From Agathobaculum ammoniilyticum (GTDB taxonomy: Bacteria > Bacillota > Clostridia > Oscillospirales > Butyricicoccaceae): DNA of 64,000 nucleotides. How positions within the stretch are numbered: the first letter of the stretch is position 1; every line of letters starts with the position of its first letter. The notes below the pieces were generated by a model. The model saw only the letters and a list, made by a program, of their open reading frames with translations, ran no database searches and was not told the DNA's origin. Shown here one piece after another: positions 38,307-46,968 of the stretch. A program made the translations under genes and the position numbers. The stretch covers positions 1 through 64,000 of the forward strand of contig NZ_JAOQJE010000001.1 in NCBI RefSeq assembly GCF_025567315.1, read 5' to 3'.

Positions 38307-39209
38307 ATGACAGGGGAAACATTGGTGCTTTCCAATAAAAGCAAGGCGATCGGCTTCATCCTGCTTTCCGCGTTGGGGTTTGCGATGATGAGTGTTTTCG
38401 TCCGCTTGGCGGGCGATCTGCCTTTTACACAAAAATCCTTTTTCCGCAACGCGGTTGCGATGGTCGTGGCAGCGGTGCTGCTCAAACGCGATAGGAGCGG
38501 ATTCCGGTGGGAGAAAGGGAACCTGCCTCTTTTGCTCCTGCGCGCGTTATGCGGCACGCTCGGCATTTTCTGCAACTACTATGCGATCGACCGCCTGGTT
38601 TTGGCGGACGCGAATATTTTGAATAAGATGTCGCCCTTTTTTGCGATTTTATTTTCCCTTTTCCTGTTGAAAGAGCGGGCTAACCTGTTTCAATACGGGA
38701 TGGTCTTGGTGGCGTTTGGCGGGAGCATGCTGATCATCAAGCCCAGATTTTCGGCAGAGGCGTTTCCGGCGTTTATCGGCCTGCTGGGCGGTATCGGTGC
38801 GGGCGCGGCTTATACCGCGGTCCGCGCGCTTTCCCAAAAACAGGAGAAAAGCGCGCGGATCGTCTTTTTCTTCTCCACTTTTTCGACGCTGGTCACGCTG
38901 CCGTTTCTGATTTTTGATTTCCATCCGATGTCCGGGCTACAGTTTGTGTATCTGCTGGGCGCTGGCTTTGCGGCCACGCTGGGGCAGTTCGGCGTGACGC
39001 TGGCTTATGCGCATGCGTCGGCAAAGGAGATTTCTGTGTTTGATTATTCCCAGGTTTTGTTTACCGCGTTATTCGGCTTCTTCCTGTTCGGCCAGATTCC
39101 GGATTGGATGAGCGTCGTCGGCTATGCCGTGATCTGCGGCGTTTCAGTCGTCACATTTTTATATAACCGGACCGTGGAAAGCAGGGGGCAGGCGCGTGGA
39201 CCGGTATGA
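38307..39209 (+). CDS. EamA-domain (DMT superfamily) transporter
   Basis: A 300-residue protein with ten predicted membrane segments in two EamA repeats (about residues 10-140 and 150-290). The first contains FFRNAVAMVVAAVLLKRD then TLGIFCNYYAIDRLVLADANILNKMSPFFAILFSLFLLKER, the usual drug/metabolite exporter pattern. The substrate is unknown. It overlaps the following metallopeptidase gene by 14 bases, which suggests co-translation. Confidence 0.9.
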   Translation: MTGETLVLSNKSKAIGFILLSALGFAMMSVFVRLAGDLPFTQKSFFRNAVAMVVAAVLLKRDRSGFRWEKGNLPLLLLRALCGTLGIFCNYYAIDRLVLADANILNKMSPFFAILFSLFLLKERANLFQYGMVLVAFGGSMLIIKPRFSAEAFPAFIGLLGGIGAGAAYTAVRALSQKQEKSARIVFFFSTFSTLVTLPFLIFDFHPMSGLQFVYLLGAGFAATLGQFGVTLAYAHASAKEISVFDYSQVLFTALFGFFLFGQIPDWMSVVGYAVICGVSVVTFLYNRTVESRGQARGPV

Positions 39210-39711
39210 GGTGGTTCGCTCCCGCCGGCGGACGCTGGCGGTCGAGGTGCGGCGGGATGGCGCGGTGGTGGTGCGTGCGCCGCTGCACGTTCCGGAGCGG
39301 GAGATCGCGCACTTCGTGAGCAGCCAGGCGGCTTGGATTGACCGTGCGCGTGCGAGGCAGGCGTTGCGTCGGGAGGCACATCCGGATCCGGACGCCGCGC
39401 GCTGTGTAGAACTGGAAGCGCAGGCTCGGGACGAGATTCCGCGTCGGGTGGCGCGGTATGCAGAACGGATGGGGTTGCGGCCGACTGGGATAAGGATTAC
39501 CGCCGCGCGGACGCGGTTCGGCTCCTGCAGTGCGAAAAACAGGCTGTGCTTTTCCTGGCGTCTGATGGATTATCCGGACGCCGTGATTGATTATGTGGTT
39601 GTGCATGAGCTTGCGCACATTGTCCATAAAAATCACGGCCCCCGTTTTTGGGAGCTGGTGGAACGCTATATGCCGGATTACAAGCGTCGTCGCGCCATGC
39701 TGCGCGAATAG
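39196..39711 (+). CDS. YgjP-like (DUF45) M48-type metallopeptidase
   Basis: A 171-residue protein of the YgjP/DUF45 group. The zinc motif is H137-E138-L-A-H141 in a helix, followed by HKNHGPRFWELVERYMPDYKRRRAML, which is the family signature. RFGSCSAKNRLCFSWRLMDYP, just before it, is the conserved beta-rich core. The start is GTG 39196, overlapping the previous stop. The physiological substrate is unknown, and a restriction-associated YgjP context is not present here. Confidence 0.9.
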   Translation: MDRYEVVRSRRRTLAVEVRRDGAVVVRAPLHVPEREIAHFVSSQAAWIDRARARQALRREAHPDPDAARCVELEAQARDEIPRRVARYAERMGLRPTGIRITAARTRFGSCSAKNRLCFSWRLMDYPDAVIDYVVVHELAHIVHKNHGPRFWELVERYMPDYKRRRAMLRE

Positions 39712-39735
39712 GAACAAAGGAGTGGAAAACGAAAA

Positions 39736-40716
39736 ATGACGATTGCGGAGATTGCACAGCGGGCAGGAGTATCCAAGGCGGCGGTTTCCCGCTACCTAAA
39801 TAACGGCTATATTAGCTCGGAAAAACGCGAGGCAATCCGCCGTGTCATTGAGGAGACCGGATATATCCCATCCCAGCAGGCGCAGACTTTGCGCACGGGA
39901 AAAAGCCGTATGATCGGCGTGATCGTACCGCGCATCGATTCCGAGGCGGTCAGCCGTGTGGTGGCCGGTATTTCACGCATATTTGAGGAGCAGGGTTACC
40001 GCTTACTGCTGGCCAACACCGAGAACCGGATGGACAAGGAACTGGAATATCTGGAGGTGTTCCGCACGGGAAACGTGGACGGCGTACTTCTGGTGGCAAC
40101 GATCCTGTCGCCGGCGCATCGAAAGGCGGTGCAGGCGTGCAGCGTGCCGGTTGTCCTGCTGGGGCAGCAGATGGACGGGGTGACCTGTGTTTACCACGAT
40201 GACCGTGGCGCGGCCTATGCGGTCACTCGGCTGATGCTACAGGGCGGCAGGAAAAAGCTCGGCTATATTGGCGTGACCCAGCGGGACAGGGCGGCGGGTG
40301 CGTCCCGACGGGCGGGTTTTTTGGATGCGCTCCATGAAGCAGGGCTGGAAGAAACGGCGTCCCGCATGGAACAGAGCGATTTCTCTATTGACGGAGGCTA
40401 CGCCGCAGCGGAGCGCATGTTGCAGCGCGCAATCGATGTGGACGGGATTTTTTGTGCAACCGATTCCATAGCGATTGGCGCAATGAACCGGCTCGAGCAG
40501 TATGGACGGCGTGTGCCGGAGGATGTTGCGCTGGCAGGCATTGGCCATTCGAGGCTGGGCGAATTGATCCGTCCGCGGCTCACGACCGCGCATTACTATT
40601 ACCAGACCAGCGGTGAAGAGGCAGCAAAAGATCTGATTGAAATGATTGAACAGGGGATGGATCGCAAAAAACAGCTCAAGTTAGGCTTTGAAATCCGTTT
40701 GGGAGAAACGACCTGA
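39736..40716 (+). CDS. scrR: LacI-family regulator of the sucrose locus
   Basis: A 326-residue repressor. The N-terminal helix-turn-helix (TIAEIAQRAGVSKAAVSRYLNNGYIS) and hinge helix are followed by a periplasmic-binding-like effector domain ending ATDSIAIGAMNRLEQYGRRVPEDVALAGIGHSRLGE. Adjacent to the sucrose PTS operon in the same direction, it is most likely ScrR, which responds to fructose or fructose-phosphate. AAAGGAGTGGAAAACGAAAA precedes the ATG, and it ends with its own terminator. The palindrome at 40895 is a plausible binding site. Confidence 0.88.
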   Translation: MTIAEIAQRAGVSKAAVSRYLNNGYISSEKREAIRRVIEETGYIPSQQAQTLRTGKSRMIGVIVPRIDSEAVSRVVAGISRIFEEQGYRLLLANTENRMDKELEYLEVFRTGNVDGVLLVATILSPAHRKAVQACSVPVVLLGQQMDGVTCVYHDDRGAAYAVTRLMLQGGRKKLGYIGVTQRDRAAGASRRAGFLDALHEAGLEETASRMEQSDFSIDGGYAAAERMLQRAIDVDGIFCATDSIAIGAMNRLEQYGRRVPEDVALAGIGHSRLGELIRPRLTTAHYYYQTSGEEAAKDLIEMIEQGMDRKKQLKLGFEIRLGETT

Positions 40717-40742
40717 AGCGGAAAACCATAGAAAAGGGTGCA

Positions 40743-40775
40743 GCCGTTCCTGCTAAGGCAGGAGCGGATTTTTTT
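40743..40775 (+). terminator. Terminator after scrR
   Basis: CCGTTCCTGC and GCAGGAGCGG pair (one T-G pair) around TAAG and run into ATTTTTTT. Confidence 0.88.
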
Positions 40776-40853
40776 GTGTAAAATGGGGTATCCTGAAAGG
40801 GGGTTGGATGAAATGCGCAAAAAGAGAGCGGGATATTTGGACAGGATTGCGGA

Positions 40854-40882
40854 TTTACAAAGGCATGCATAAGACGTATAAT
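40854..40882 (+). promoter_or_regulatory. scrABK operon promoter
   Basis: TTTACA (40854-40859), a 17-base spacer and TATAAT (40877-40882). Confidence 0.82.
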
Positions 40883-40894
40883 ATAACCTATAAA

Positions 40895-40910
40895 ATGAAA
40901 TCGATTTCAT
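40895..40910. promoter_or_regulatory. Palindromic operator / cre site
   Basis: ATGAAATCGATTTCAT is a perfect 16-base palindrome at about +6 to +21 of the scr transcript. It fits LacI-family operators (central CG) and also matches the CcpA cre consensus TGWAANCGNTNWCA exactly. ScrR, CcpA or both may bind; position alone suggests repression. Confidence 0.8.
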
Positions 40911-40931
40911 AAAAAGAAAGGGAGAATCGCG

Positions 40932-42842
40932 GTGGATTACAAAAAAGCGGCGGCCGGAGTGCTGGAAAGCATCGGCGGGAAAGAAAACATCATTTCGGCG
41001 GCGCATTGTGCAACGCGCTTGCGCCTTGTGATCGCGGACAACGGCAAGGTTGACAAGAAAACGCTGGAAAACGCGGAAGGCGTGCAGGGCGTATTTGAGG
41101 CGCAGGGACAGCTTCAGATCATTTTCGGCACAGGCACGGTAAACAAGGTGTACGATGAATTCATCGCGCAGTCCGGCGCGGCGGCGGTCAGCAAGGACGA
41201 GGCAAAGGCGCAGGGCGCGCGGAAAGGCAACTGGTTCCAGCGCGCGATCAAGACGCTGGGCGATATTTTCGTGCCGATCATTCCGGCGATCGTGGCGTCC
41301 GGCTTCCTGATGGGCATTATGGAGTCGCTCAAGTTCATGGTGAACAACGGCTTCATCGAGCTGGACAGCACAAGCTCACTGTTTGTGTTCGCGGATCTGT
41401 TTTCCAATGTTGCGTATACGTTCCTGCCTATTCTGATCGCATTTTCAGCGGCCAAGGTTTTTGGCGGCAACCCGTTCCTCGGCGCGGTCGTCGGCATGAT
41501 TATGATTCACCCCAGCCTGCAAAACGCATGGACGGTAGCGGACGGTGTGCAGACCTATCAGGAGGTGTTTTTCGGCTTATACGAGGTGCCGCTGGTCGGT
41601 TATCAGGGGCATGTCATTCCGGTCATCATCGCGGTGTGGGTGATGTGCTTCCTGGAAAAGCGGCTGCATAAAATCGTGCCGCCGATGTTCGACCTGTTCG
41701 TCACCCCGCTGGTTTCTGTGTTTGTGACCGGATACCTCACGCTGGCCGCAATCGGGCCGCTGTTCACGACGGTGGAAAACTTTGTGATCGACGGCGTGCA
41801 GTGGCTGATTGCGATTCCGTTCGGCATCGGCTCGTTTATCATGGGCGGGCTGTATGCGACGACCGTCGTTTCCGGTATCCATCATATGTATACCATCATC
41901 GACCTCGGCCAGCTAAGCGCATACGGCCTGACGTTCTGGCTGCCGCTGGCCAGTGCGGCGAATGTGGCGCAGGGCGGCGCGGCGCTGGCGGTCGCGATCA
42001 AGACCCGCAATAAAAAACTCAAATCCATGGCCCTGCCCGCGTCGCTGTCGGCGTTCATGGGCATTACGGAACCCGCGATCTTCGGTGTGAACCTGCGCTT
42101 TTTCCGTCCGTTCATCGCCGGTGCAGTTGGCGGCGCGTGCGGCGCGCTTTACGCTTCGATTGTCGGGCTGGGTGCGACGGGTACGGGCGTAACGGGCATC
42201 TTTGGCATCCTTCTGCACCTGCACCATCCGATCCAATATATCCTGACCGTCGGCATAGCGGCGGGCGTTGCGTTTGCGCTTTCCTGGATCATGGGAATCC
42301 CTGAGGAGGCGAGTCAGCCGCAGCCGTATCCGGCTGCGGCGCCGGAAGCGGCACAGCCGGCGGCCGTGCCGCAGGGCAGGATGGTAACGGTGGCCGCGCC
42401 GCTGACCGGCGAGGCGGTCCCGCTTTCCAAAACCGGAGATCCGGCGTTTGCAGCTGAGGTTTTGGGGAAAGGCGTTGCGGTAAAGCCTGCGGAAAACAGG
42501 ATATATGCGCCCTGTGCGGCGGAGGTCACGGCAGTCATGGGCCATGCGATCGGCCTGCAGTGCGATAACGGCGTGGAGCTGCTGATCCATGTGGGTATTG
42601 ATACGGTGAACCTGAACGGCAAGCATTATACCGGCCACGTGGTGGAGGGGCAGCGCGTGCAGGCAGGCGAGCTGCTACTCGAATTCGATGCGGAAGCGAT
42701 CGAAAAAGAGGGCTATAAGACTATCACGCCGGTGATTGTGACCAATTCGGACCAGTATGCGGCCGTTGAACTGTCGCTGGGCTCGGTAACGGCAAAGCGG
42801 GATACGCTGCTCACGCTGGCCGCGCAGGAGGAGGATGCATGA
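40932..42842 (+). CDS. scrA: Sucrose-type PTS transporter EIIBCA
   Basis: A 636-residue phosphotransferase permease of the sucrose/beta-glucoside/trehalose branch. The EIIB domain (residues 1-85) carries the phospho-cysteine C26 in ISAAHCATRLRL. The EIIC domain (about 100-455) has eight to ten membrane segments with GGLYATTVVSGIHHMY and GITEPAIFGVNLR. A Pro/Ala-rich linker (about 458-478) leads to an EIIA-Glc-like domain whose phospho-histidine is H553 in LLIHVGIDTV. It imports and phosphorylates sucrose, inferred from the scrB/scrK/scrR neighbours. The start is GTG 40932; the stop overlaps the ATG of scrB. Confidence 0.93.
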   Translation: MDYKKAAAGVLESIGGKENIISAAHCATRLRLVIADNGKVDKKTLENAEGVQGVFEAQGQLQIIFGTGTVNKVYDEFIAQSGAAAVSKDEAKAQGARKGNWFQRAIKTLGDIFVPIIPAIVASGFLMGIMESLKFMVNNGFIELDSTSSLFVFADLFSNVAYTFLPILIAFSAAKVFGGNPFLGAVVGMIMIHPSLQNAWTVADGVQTYQEVFFGLYEVPLVGYQGHVIPVIIAVWVMCFLEKRLHKIVPPMFDLFVTPLVSVFVTGYLTLAAIGPLFTTVENFVIDGVQWLIAIPFGIGSFIMGGLYATTVVSGIHHMYTIIDLGQLSAYGLTFWLPLASAANVAQGGAALAVAIKTRNKKLKSMALPASLSAFMGITEPAIFGVNLRFFRPFIAGAVGGACGALYASIVGLGATGTGVTGIFGILLHLHHPIQYILTVGIAAGVAFALSWIMGIPEEASQPQPYPAAAPEAAQPAAVPQGRMVTVAAPLTGEAVPLSKTGDPAFAAEVLGKGVAVKPAENRIYAPCAAEVTAVMGHAIGLQCDNGVELLIHVGIDTVNLNGKHYTGHVVEGQRVQAGELLLEFDAEAIEKEGYKTITPVIVTNSDQYAAVELSLGSVTAKRDTLLTLAAQEEDA

Positions 42843-44233
42843 GCAACGCATTACACAGGGACTTGGCGCGTCTGGTCGAGCGGGTCGAACGCGAAGACGG
42901 ACCGCGCGCTGCGGCGGACCCCTACCGCCAGCGGTTCCATCTGATGCCGCCGGTGGGCTGGCTCAATGACCCGAACGGCCTGTGCCGGTGCGGGGAATGG
43001 TATCATGTATTTTACCAGTACGGCCCGTTTGACGCGGCGGGCGGTGTCAAGCACTGGGGGCATTACCGGAGCCGCGATCTGCTGCAGTGGGAAAAGCTGC
43101 CGGTCATGCTCTATCCGGATGAGCCGTGGGACGTCCACGGCGTATATTCCGGCTCCGCGCTGGTCGAGGATGGAGTCATGTATCTGTATTACACCGGCAA
43201 CGTCAAGCAGGCGGGGGATTATGACTATATCACAGCGGGACGCGGGCATAATACCGCACTTGCCGTCTCGCGGGACGGGGTATCGGTGCAGTCCGACGAG
43301 CTGCTGCTCACCAACGCCGATTATCCGGCCGGACTGACCTGTCATGTGCGCGACCCCAAGGTATGGCAGCAGGATGGGATGTATTATATGGTGCTGGGTG
43401 CGCGCACGCTGGACGATCGGGGCGAGATATTGGTATTCGAGTCCGCGGACAAACGGCGGTGGAGGCATCGCAATACGCTCACCACACCGGAAAAGTTCGG
43501 CTATATGTGGGAGTGTCCTGACCTGTTCGGGCTGGAGGGACTGTCCTTTCTGGTCTGCTCGCCGCAGGGGGTTGACCGCCAGGGCGATCGATACCAGAAT
43601 ATCTATTCCAGCGGTTATTTTCCGCTGCATGGGGATTTTCGGGGCGAGTACATGCTCGGTGGCTTTACCGAGCTGGACTGCGGCTTTGATTTCTATGCGC
43701 CGCAGTCGTTCGAGGACCGCGGCCGCCGCCTGATGATCGGATGGATGGGCATGCCGGACGCGGAGTATCAAAACCCGACCGTGGAGAGCGGCTGGCAGCA
43801 CTGTCTGACCGTGCCGTGTGAGATTTCCCGTGACGGCACACGGCTGCTGCGGTATCCGGTGCCAGAACTGGAAAAGCTCCGTCAGGAGCGCGTTGCACCG
43901 GAAAACGCGAAGGTGTTCGATCTGGAATACAGCCCGCAGGGCGCGGGAAAGCTTGTCATTCGGGAGAGCCTTGTGGTAGAATGGGAGGGGAACCGGATAA
44001 CCCTGTCTTTCCAGTCGGGAGATGCGGGGCGCACCATGCGCCGCGCCTGCGTGGAGCGGGAGGTCGAGCATTTGCGCATCCTTGCGGATGCGTCCTCGGC
44101 AGAGGTGTTCGTAAACCGTGGCGAGCGGGTGCTTTCCACCCGCTATTATCCGGCGCCCGAGGCGCGCGGCATCGCGTTTACAGGAGCAGGGGAGGCTGCG
44201 CTGTGGGCGATGGGCGCGCTGGAAATCCAATAG
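42839..44233 (+). CDS. scrB: Sucrose-6-phosphate hydrolase (GH32)
   Basis: A 464-residue GH32 enzyme that splits sucrose-6-phosphate into glucose-6-phosphate and fructose. The nucleophile is D44 in W-L-N43-D44-P-N-G, the transition-state stabiliser is D172 in R-D-P, and the acid/base is E225 in W-E225-C-P-D. A beta-propeller domain is followed by a beta-sandwich domain near the C-terminus (VERDVEHLRILADASSAEVFVN-like). The ATG overlaps the scrA stop (ATGA), so the two are coupled. Confidence 0.95.
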   Translation: MSNALHRDLARLVERVEREDGPRAAADPYRQRFHLMPPVGWLNDPNGLCRCGEWYHVFYQYGPFDAAGGVKHWGHYRSRDLLQWEKLPVMLYPDEPWDVHGVYSGSALVEDGVMYLYYTGNVKQAGDYDYITAGRGHNTALAVSRDGVSVQSDELLLTNADYPAGLTCHVRDPKVWQQDGMYYMVLGARTLDDRGEILVFESADKRRWRHRNTLTTPEKFGYMWECPDLFGLEGLSFLVCSPQGVDRQGDRYQNIYSSGYFPLHGDFRGEYMLGGFTELDCGFDFYAPQSFEDRGRRLMIGWMGMPDAEYQNPTVESGWQHCLTVPCEISRDGTRLLRYPVPELEKLRQERVAPENAKVFDLEYSPQGAGKLVIRESLVVEWEGNRITLSFQSGDAGRTMRRACVEREVEHLRILADASSAEVFVNRGERVLSTRYYPAPEARGIAFTGAGEAALWAMGALEIQ

Positions 44234-44250
44234 CAGGTGGAATGGGAACC

Positions 44251-45111
44251 ATGTATCAATTGCTTGCGCTCGACCTGGACGGTACGCTGCTGGACCGGTC
44301 GAGCCGTGTGACCAAACAAAACGCCCGCGCCGTGCGCCGCGCGCAGATGGCCGGCGTGAAGATTGCGCTTTGCACCGGACGTCATCTGGCGGATGCTCGG
44401 CTGTTCGGCGAACAGCTTTTCGCGCCTGCGGACTGGGCGGTCACGGTAAACGGCGCGTTGGTCAGCCGGCTGGATGGGTCGGAAATCGTGCTGTCCGCCG
44501 GGCTGGACCAGCGGGATTGCCGAACCATATTGGAGGTGTGCAGCCGCTATGCTTCCGACCCTTGCTTTTATACAGCGGAACGGCTGTATTTTGGCGACGG
44601 GTTCAACCGCTTTTTTGACGAGCTGAGGCGGCACGGTTATCATATGGTCAGCCGCCAGTGGGATGGCGCGGTCTATGTGAAAGAGATGGCGGATTGGGAG
44701 GCGCTGCTGGAGGAAAAGGAGCTTTCCTTTTCCAAGGCGATTTTGTACCACCGTGACCCGTCTGTTGTGGACGGCATGATGCACGCGCTGGAGGCGACCG
44801 GACGGTTTGAGCTTGCGCCATCCGTGATGTACGGGGGCGCTTTGAAAAACGTGGAGGTCAACCGGAAAGGCGTACACAAGGGCAGAGGGCTGGAGCGGCT
44901 TGCCGCGCATCTCGGTTTTTCCATGCAGCAGGTGATGGCGGTCGGAGACAGCGATAACGACTTGACCATGCTGCGGCAGGCAGGCCTGAGCGTGGCGATG
45001 GGGAACGCGCCCGCTCACATCCGCGCCGCTGCGGATGCCTGCACGGCGGATCATACGGAAAATGGGGTCGCGAGGGCGATAGAACGGTATTTGCTGGAGG
45101 AACGGATATGA
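44251..45111 (+). CDS. Cof-type HAD-IIB family phosphatase
   Basis: A 286-residue HAD phosphatase of the Cof/SPP type. D8-L-D10-G-T is motif I, CTGRH the motif II region, KGVHKGRGLERL carries the motif III lysine, and AVGDSDNDLTML is motif IV. A C2b cap lies between motifs II and III. ATG 44251 has GGTGGA 9 bases before it; the in-frame ATG three codons earlier is too close. It lies inside the scr operon and overlaps scrK. It may dephosphorylate sugar phosphates that accumulate on sucrose, which is inference from context. Confidence 0.9.
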   Translation: MYQLLALDLDGTLLDRSSRVTKQNARAVRRAQMAGVKIALCTGRHLADARLFGEQLFAPADWAVTVNGALVSRLDGSEIVLSAGLDQRDCRTILEVCSRYASDPCFYTAERLYFGDGFNRFFDELRRHGYHMVSRQWDGAVYVKEMADWEALLEEKELSFSKAILYHRDPSVVDGMMHALEATGRFELAPSVMYGGALKNVEVNRKGVHKGRGLERLAAHLGFSMQQVMAVGDSDNDLTMLRQAGLSVAMGNAPAHIRAAADACTADHTENGVARAIERYLLEERI

Positions 45112-46076
45112 AAAAGGTTATGGCGATCGGGGAGCTGCTCATTGACTTTGTGCCGCAGCAGAAAGGCTGCGCGCTGGACGAGGTCACCCATTTTGAGCGC
45201 GTGGCGGGCGGCGCGCCTGCGAATGTCGCCGCCGCGGTCGCGCGGTTGGGCGGCACGGCGGGCATGATATCCCAGGTCGGCGAGGATGCGTTCGGTACGC
45301 ATATCCTCAAGGTCCTGCAGTCCAACGGCGTGGATACCGGAAACGTGTTTCGCACCGGAAAGGCGAACACCGGTCTGGCCTTTGTATCCCTGGACGCTTC
45401 CGGAAACCGTGAGTTCTCCTTCTTCCGCAATCCCTCGGCCGACCTGTTTTTGTGTGAAGAACAGATCACGCCCGCCATGTTTGCGGACTGCGCGGCACTG
45501 CATTTCTGTTCAGTGGACCTGGTGGACTGGCCGGTCAAGGCAGCGCATCGCCGGGCGATCGGCCTGGCGCAGGAAGCTGGCGCGCTGATTTCTTTTGACC
45601 CCAATGTGCGTCTGCCGCTGTGGGAGCGTCCGGAGGACTGCCAGGCCGCGATACGGGCGTTCCTGCCGTTTGCCGACCTAGTCAAGCTGTCGGATGATGA
45701 GGTGGAGTTCGTGACTGGCTGCAAAGAGGAGCGCGAGGCTGCGCGCAGGCTGTTTGCGGGCGGCTGCCGCATGCTGCTCGTTACGCGCGGGGCGGACGGG
45801 GCGGCGATCTACACACGCGGCGCGTACGCGGAAACCGAAACGATTCCGGTTCCTGTTACGGATACAACGGGCGCGGGCGATTCTTTCATCGGTTCGTTTC
45901 TGTACCAGCTGACACGGGACGGGGTTACGGCGGAGCAGCTCGATCGGCTTTCGGAGGAACGGCTGGCCTCCTACTTACAGTTTTCCGCGCGGTATGCGTC
46001 GCTCACCGTACAGCGCAAGGGAGCGGTGATGGCGACGCTGGAGGAGCTTCGGCGGGCCTATCCGGATAAAGAATAA
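45108..46076 (+). CDS. scrK: Fructokinase (PfkB family)
   Basis: A 322-residue PfkB/ribokinase-fold carbohydrate kinase. The N-terminal substrate motif is GELLIDFVPQ, then GGAPANVAAAVARLGG. The catalytic base is D258 in G255-A-G-D258-S-F. It phosphorylates the fructose released by ScrB to fructose-6-phosphate. The ATG overlaps the preceding stop. It is the last gene of the operon, closed by a bidirectional terminator. Confidence 0.93.
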   Translation: MKKVMAIGELLIDFVPQQKGCALDEVTHFERVAGGAPANVAAAVARLGGTAGMISQVGEDAFGTHILKVLQSNGVDTGNVFRTGKANTGLAFVSLDASGNREFSFFRNPSADLFLCEEQITPAMFADCAALHFCSVDLVDWPVKAAHRRAIGLAQEAGALISFDPNVRLPLWERPEDCQAAIRAFLPFADLVKLSDDEVEFVTGCKEEREAARRLFAGGCRMLLVTRGADGAAIYTRGAYAETETIPVPVTDTTGAGDSFIGSFLYQLTRDGVTAEQLDRLSEERLASYLQFSARYASLTVQRKGAVMATLEELRRAYPDKE

Positions 46077-46112
46077 AAAAGCGGTCTGCGTTTCGGGCGC
46101 AGACCGCTTTTC
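46076..46112. terminator. Bidirectional terminator
   Basis: AAAAGCGGTCTGCG and CGCAGACCGCTTTT form a perfect 14-bp stem around TTTCGGG. It ends the scr operon and the convergent 46111-47376 unit. Confidence 0.92.
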
Positions 46113-46968
46113 AAAAGTATGGGGAGAGCGGCGGTGCGGCGGCCAGCCGCCCTGCCGCTTCAGGAAAGTCGCGCCGCAGCCGCGCAGCGCAGCGGCGGCA
46201 GAAATCCTCGTAAAGCAGGGGCTCGTCCCGCATTTGCTGTTTGAAGCCCCAGATATGGGTGAAATAACCCTGCTGCCTGCCGCTGAACAACGCGGCAAGG
46301 TCGGACAGCGCGGCGGCATGGACGCGCTCCCGCGCCGCGCACATTGCCAGGAGCCGCTGTTCGGCAAAGACCATGTAGGTCAGCACGTCGTCCGCAGTAG
46401 CGGAGGCGCGGATAAAGCGGATTGCGGTATCCGTATAATGCCGCCGGAACGCATCGCTGCCAAAATAGGCAAGCGCGGTGTTATAGGGGCGCACGGCCCA
46501 GTCAAAAGCAGAAAAGTCAAAGCCACGCGTCTGGGAGAAGGCCTCCGGCCCAGGGTAGATATCGGGCATGATATCCTCTGTGTGGACCGCGGCGGCATCC
46601 AGCCCGCGGAGCAGCGGCGCAAGCGGCTTCCAGACAATAAAATCGGTATCGATCATCACACAGGGCGCGGGCATGGCGGAAAGCGCATACAGCTTGCCGG
46701 CCGCCCAAAACGCGATGGGGTTGACATCCTCTGGCATGGCGTCGAGCAGAGGATGCACCCCGCCGTCCCAGAGAAAGGAAAAGCCAAGCGCATCATAGTA
46801 TCGCTTGGCGGTGCTGTCGCAGATCATGCGGATGGAGCCGTTGGTTTTCTGCCAAGAGAGCGCGGAAAGCGCGGTCGTCAGCAGTTCAAACGGTTCGACC
46901 GCGTAGGGCCGGTCCGGTGTGCGCGCGAAAAAGGGGCACGTCCAGTTGATATGAAACGCGGAAAGCAT
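46111..46968 (-). CDS. Putative glycosyltransferase-like protein
   Basis: A 285-residue protein with no signal peptide or membrane span. PCVMID107-T-D109-F-I-V-W-K in a central strand looks like a DxD metal/nucleotide-sugar motif at the end of a GT-A-like Rossmann half, after MICDSTAKRYYDALGF and FWAAGKLYALSAMP. The second half is helical and Trp/Tyr-rich. The ATG abuts the stop of the Ser/Tyr-rich small protein (TGAATG), so both are made from one message. The glycosyltransferase call is a structural guess. I do not recognise a named family; it could instead be a capsular/phosphotransferase-like or DUF protein. Confidence 0.6.
   Translation of the reverse strand: MLSAFHINWTCPFFARTPDRPYAVEPFELLTTALSALSWQKTNGSIRMICDSTAKRYYDALGFSFLWDGGVHPLLDAMPEDVNPIAFWAAGKLYALSAMPAPCVMIDTDFIVWKPLAPLLRGLDAAAVHTEDIMPDIYPGPEAFSQTRGFDFSAFDWAVRPYNTALAYFGSDAFRRHYTDTAIRFIRASATADDVLTYMVFAEQRLLAMCAARERVHAAALSDLAALFSGRQQGYFTHIWGFKQQMRDEPLLYEDFCRRCAARLRRDFPEAAGRLAAAPPLSPYF

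Noticed and set aside
39196..39711. YgjP-type peptidase as part of a defence island
   Set aside because: YgjP/DUF45 genes sometimes sit with restriction enzymes, but neighbours here are a DMT exporter and scrR, so no defence role is claimed.
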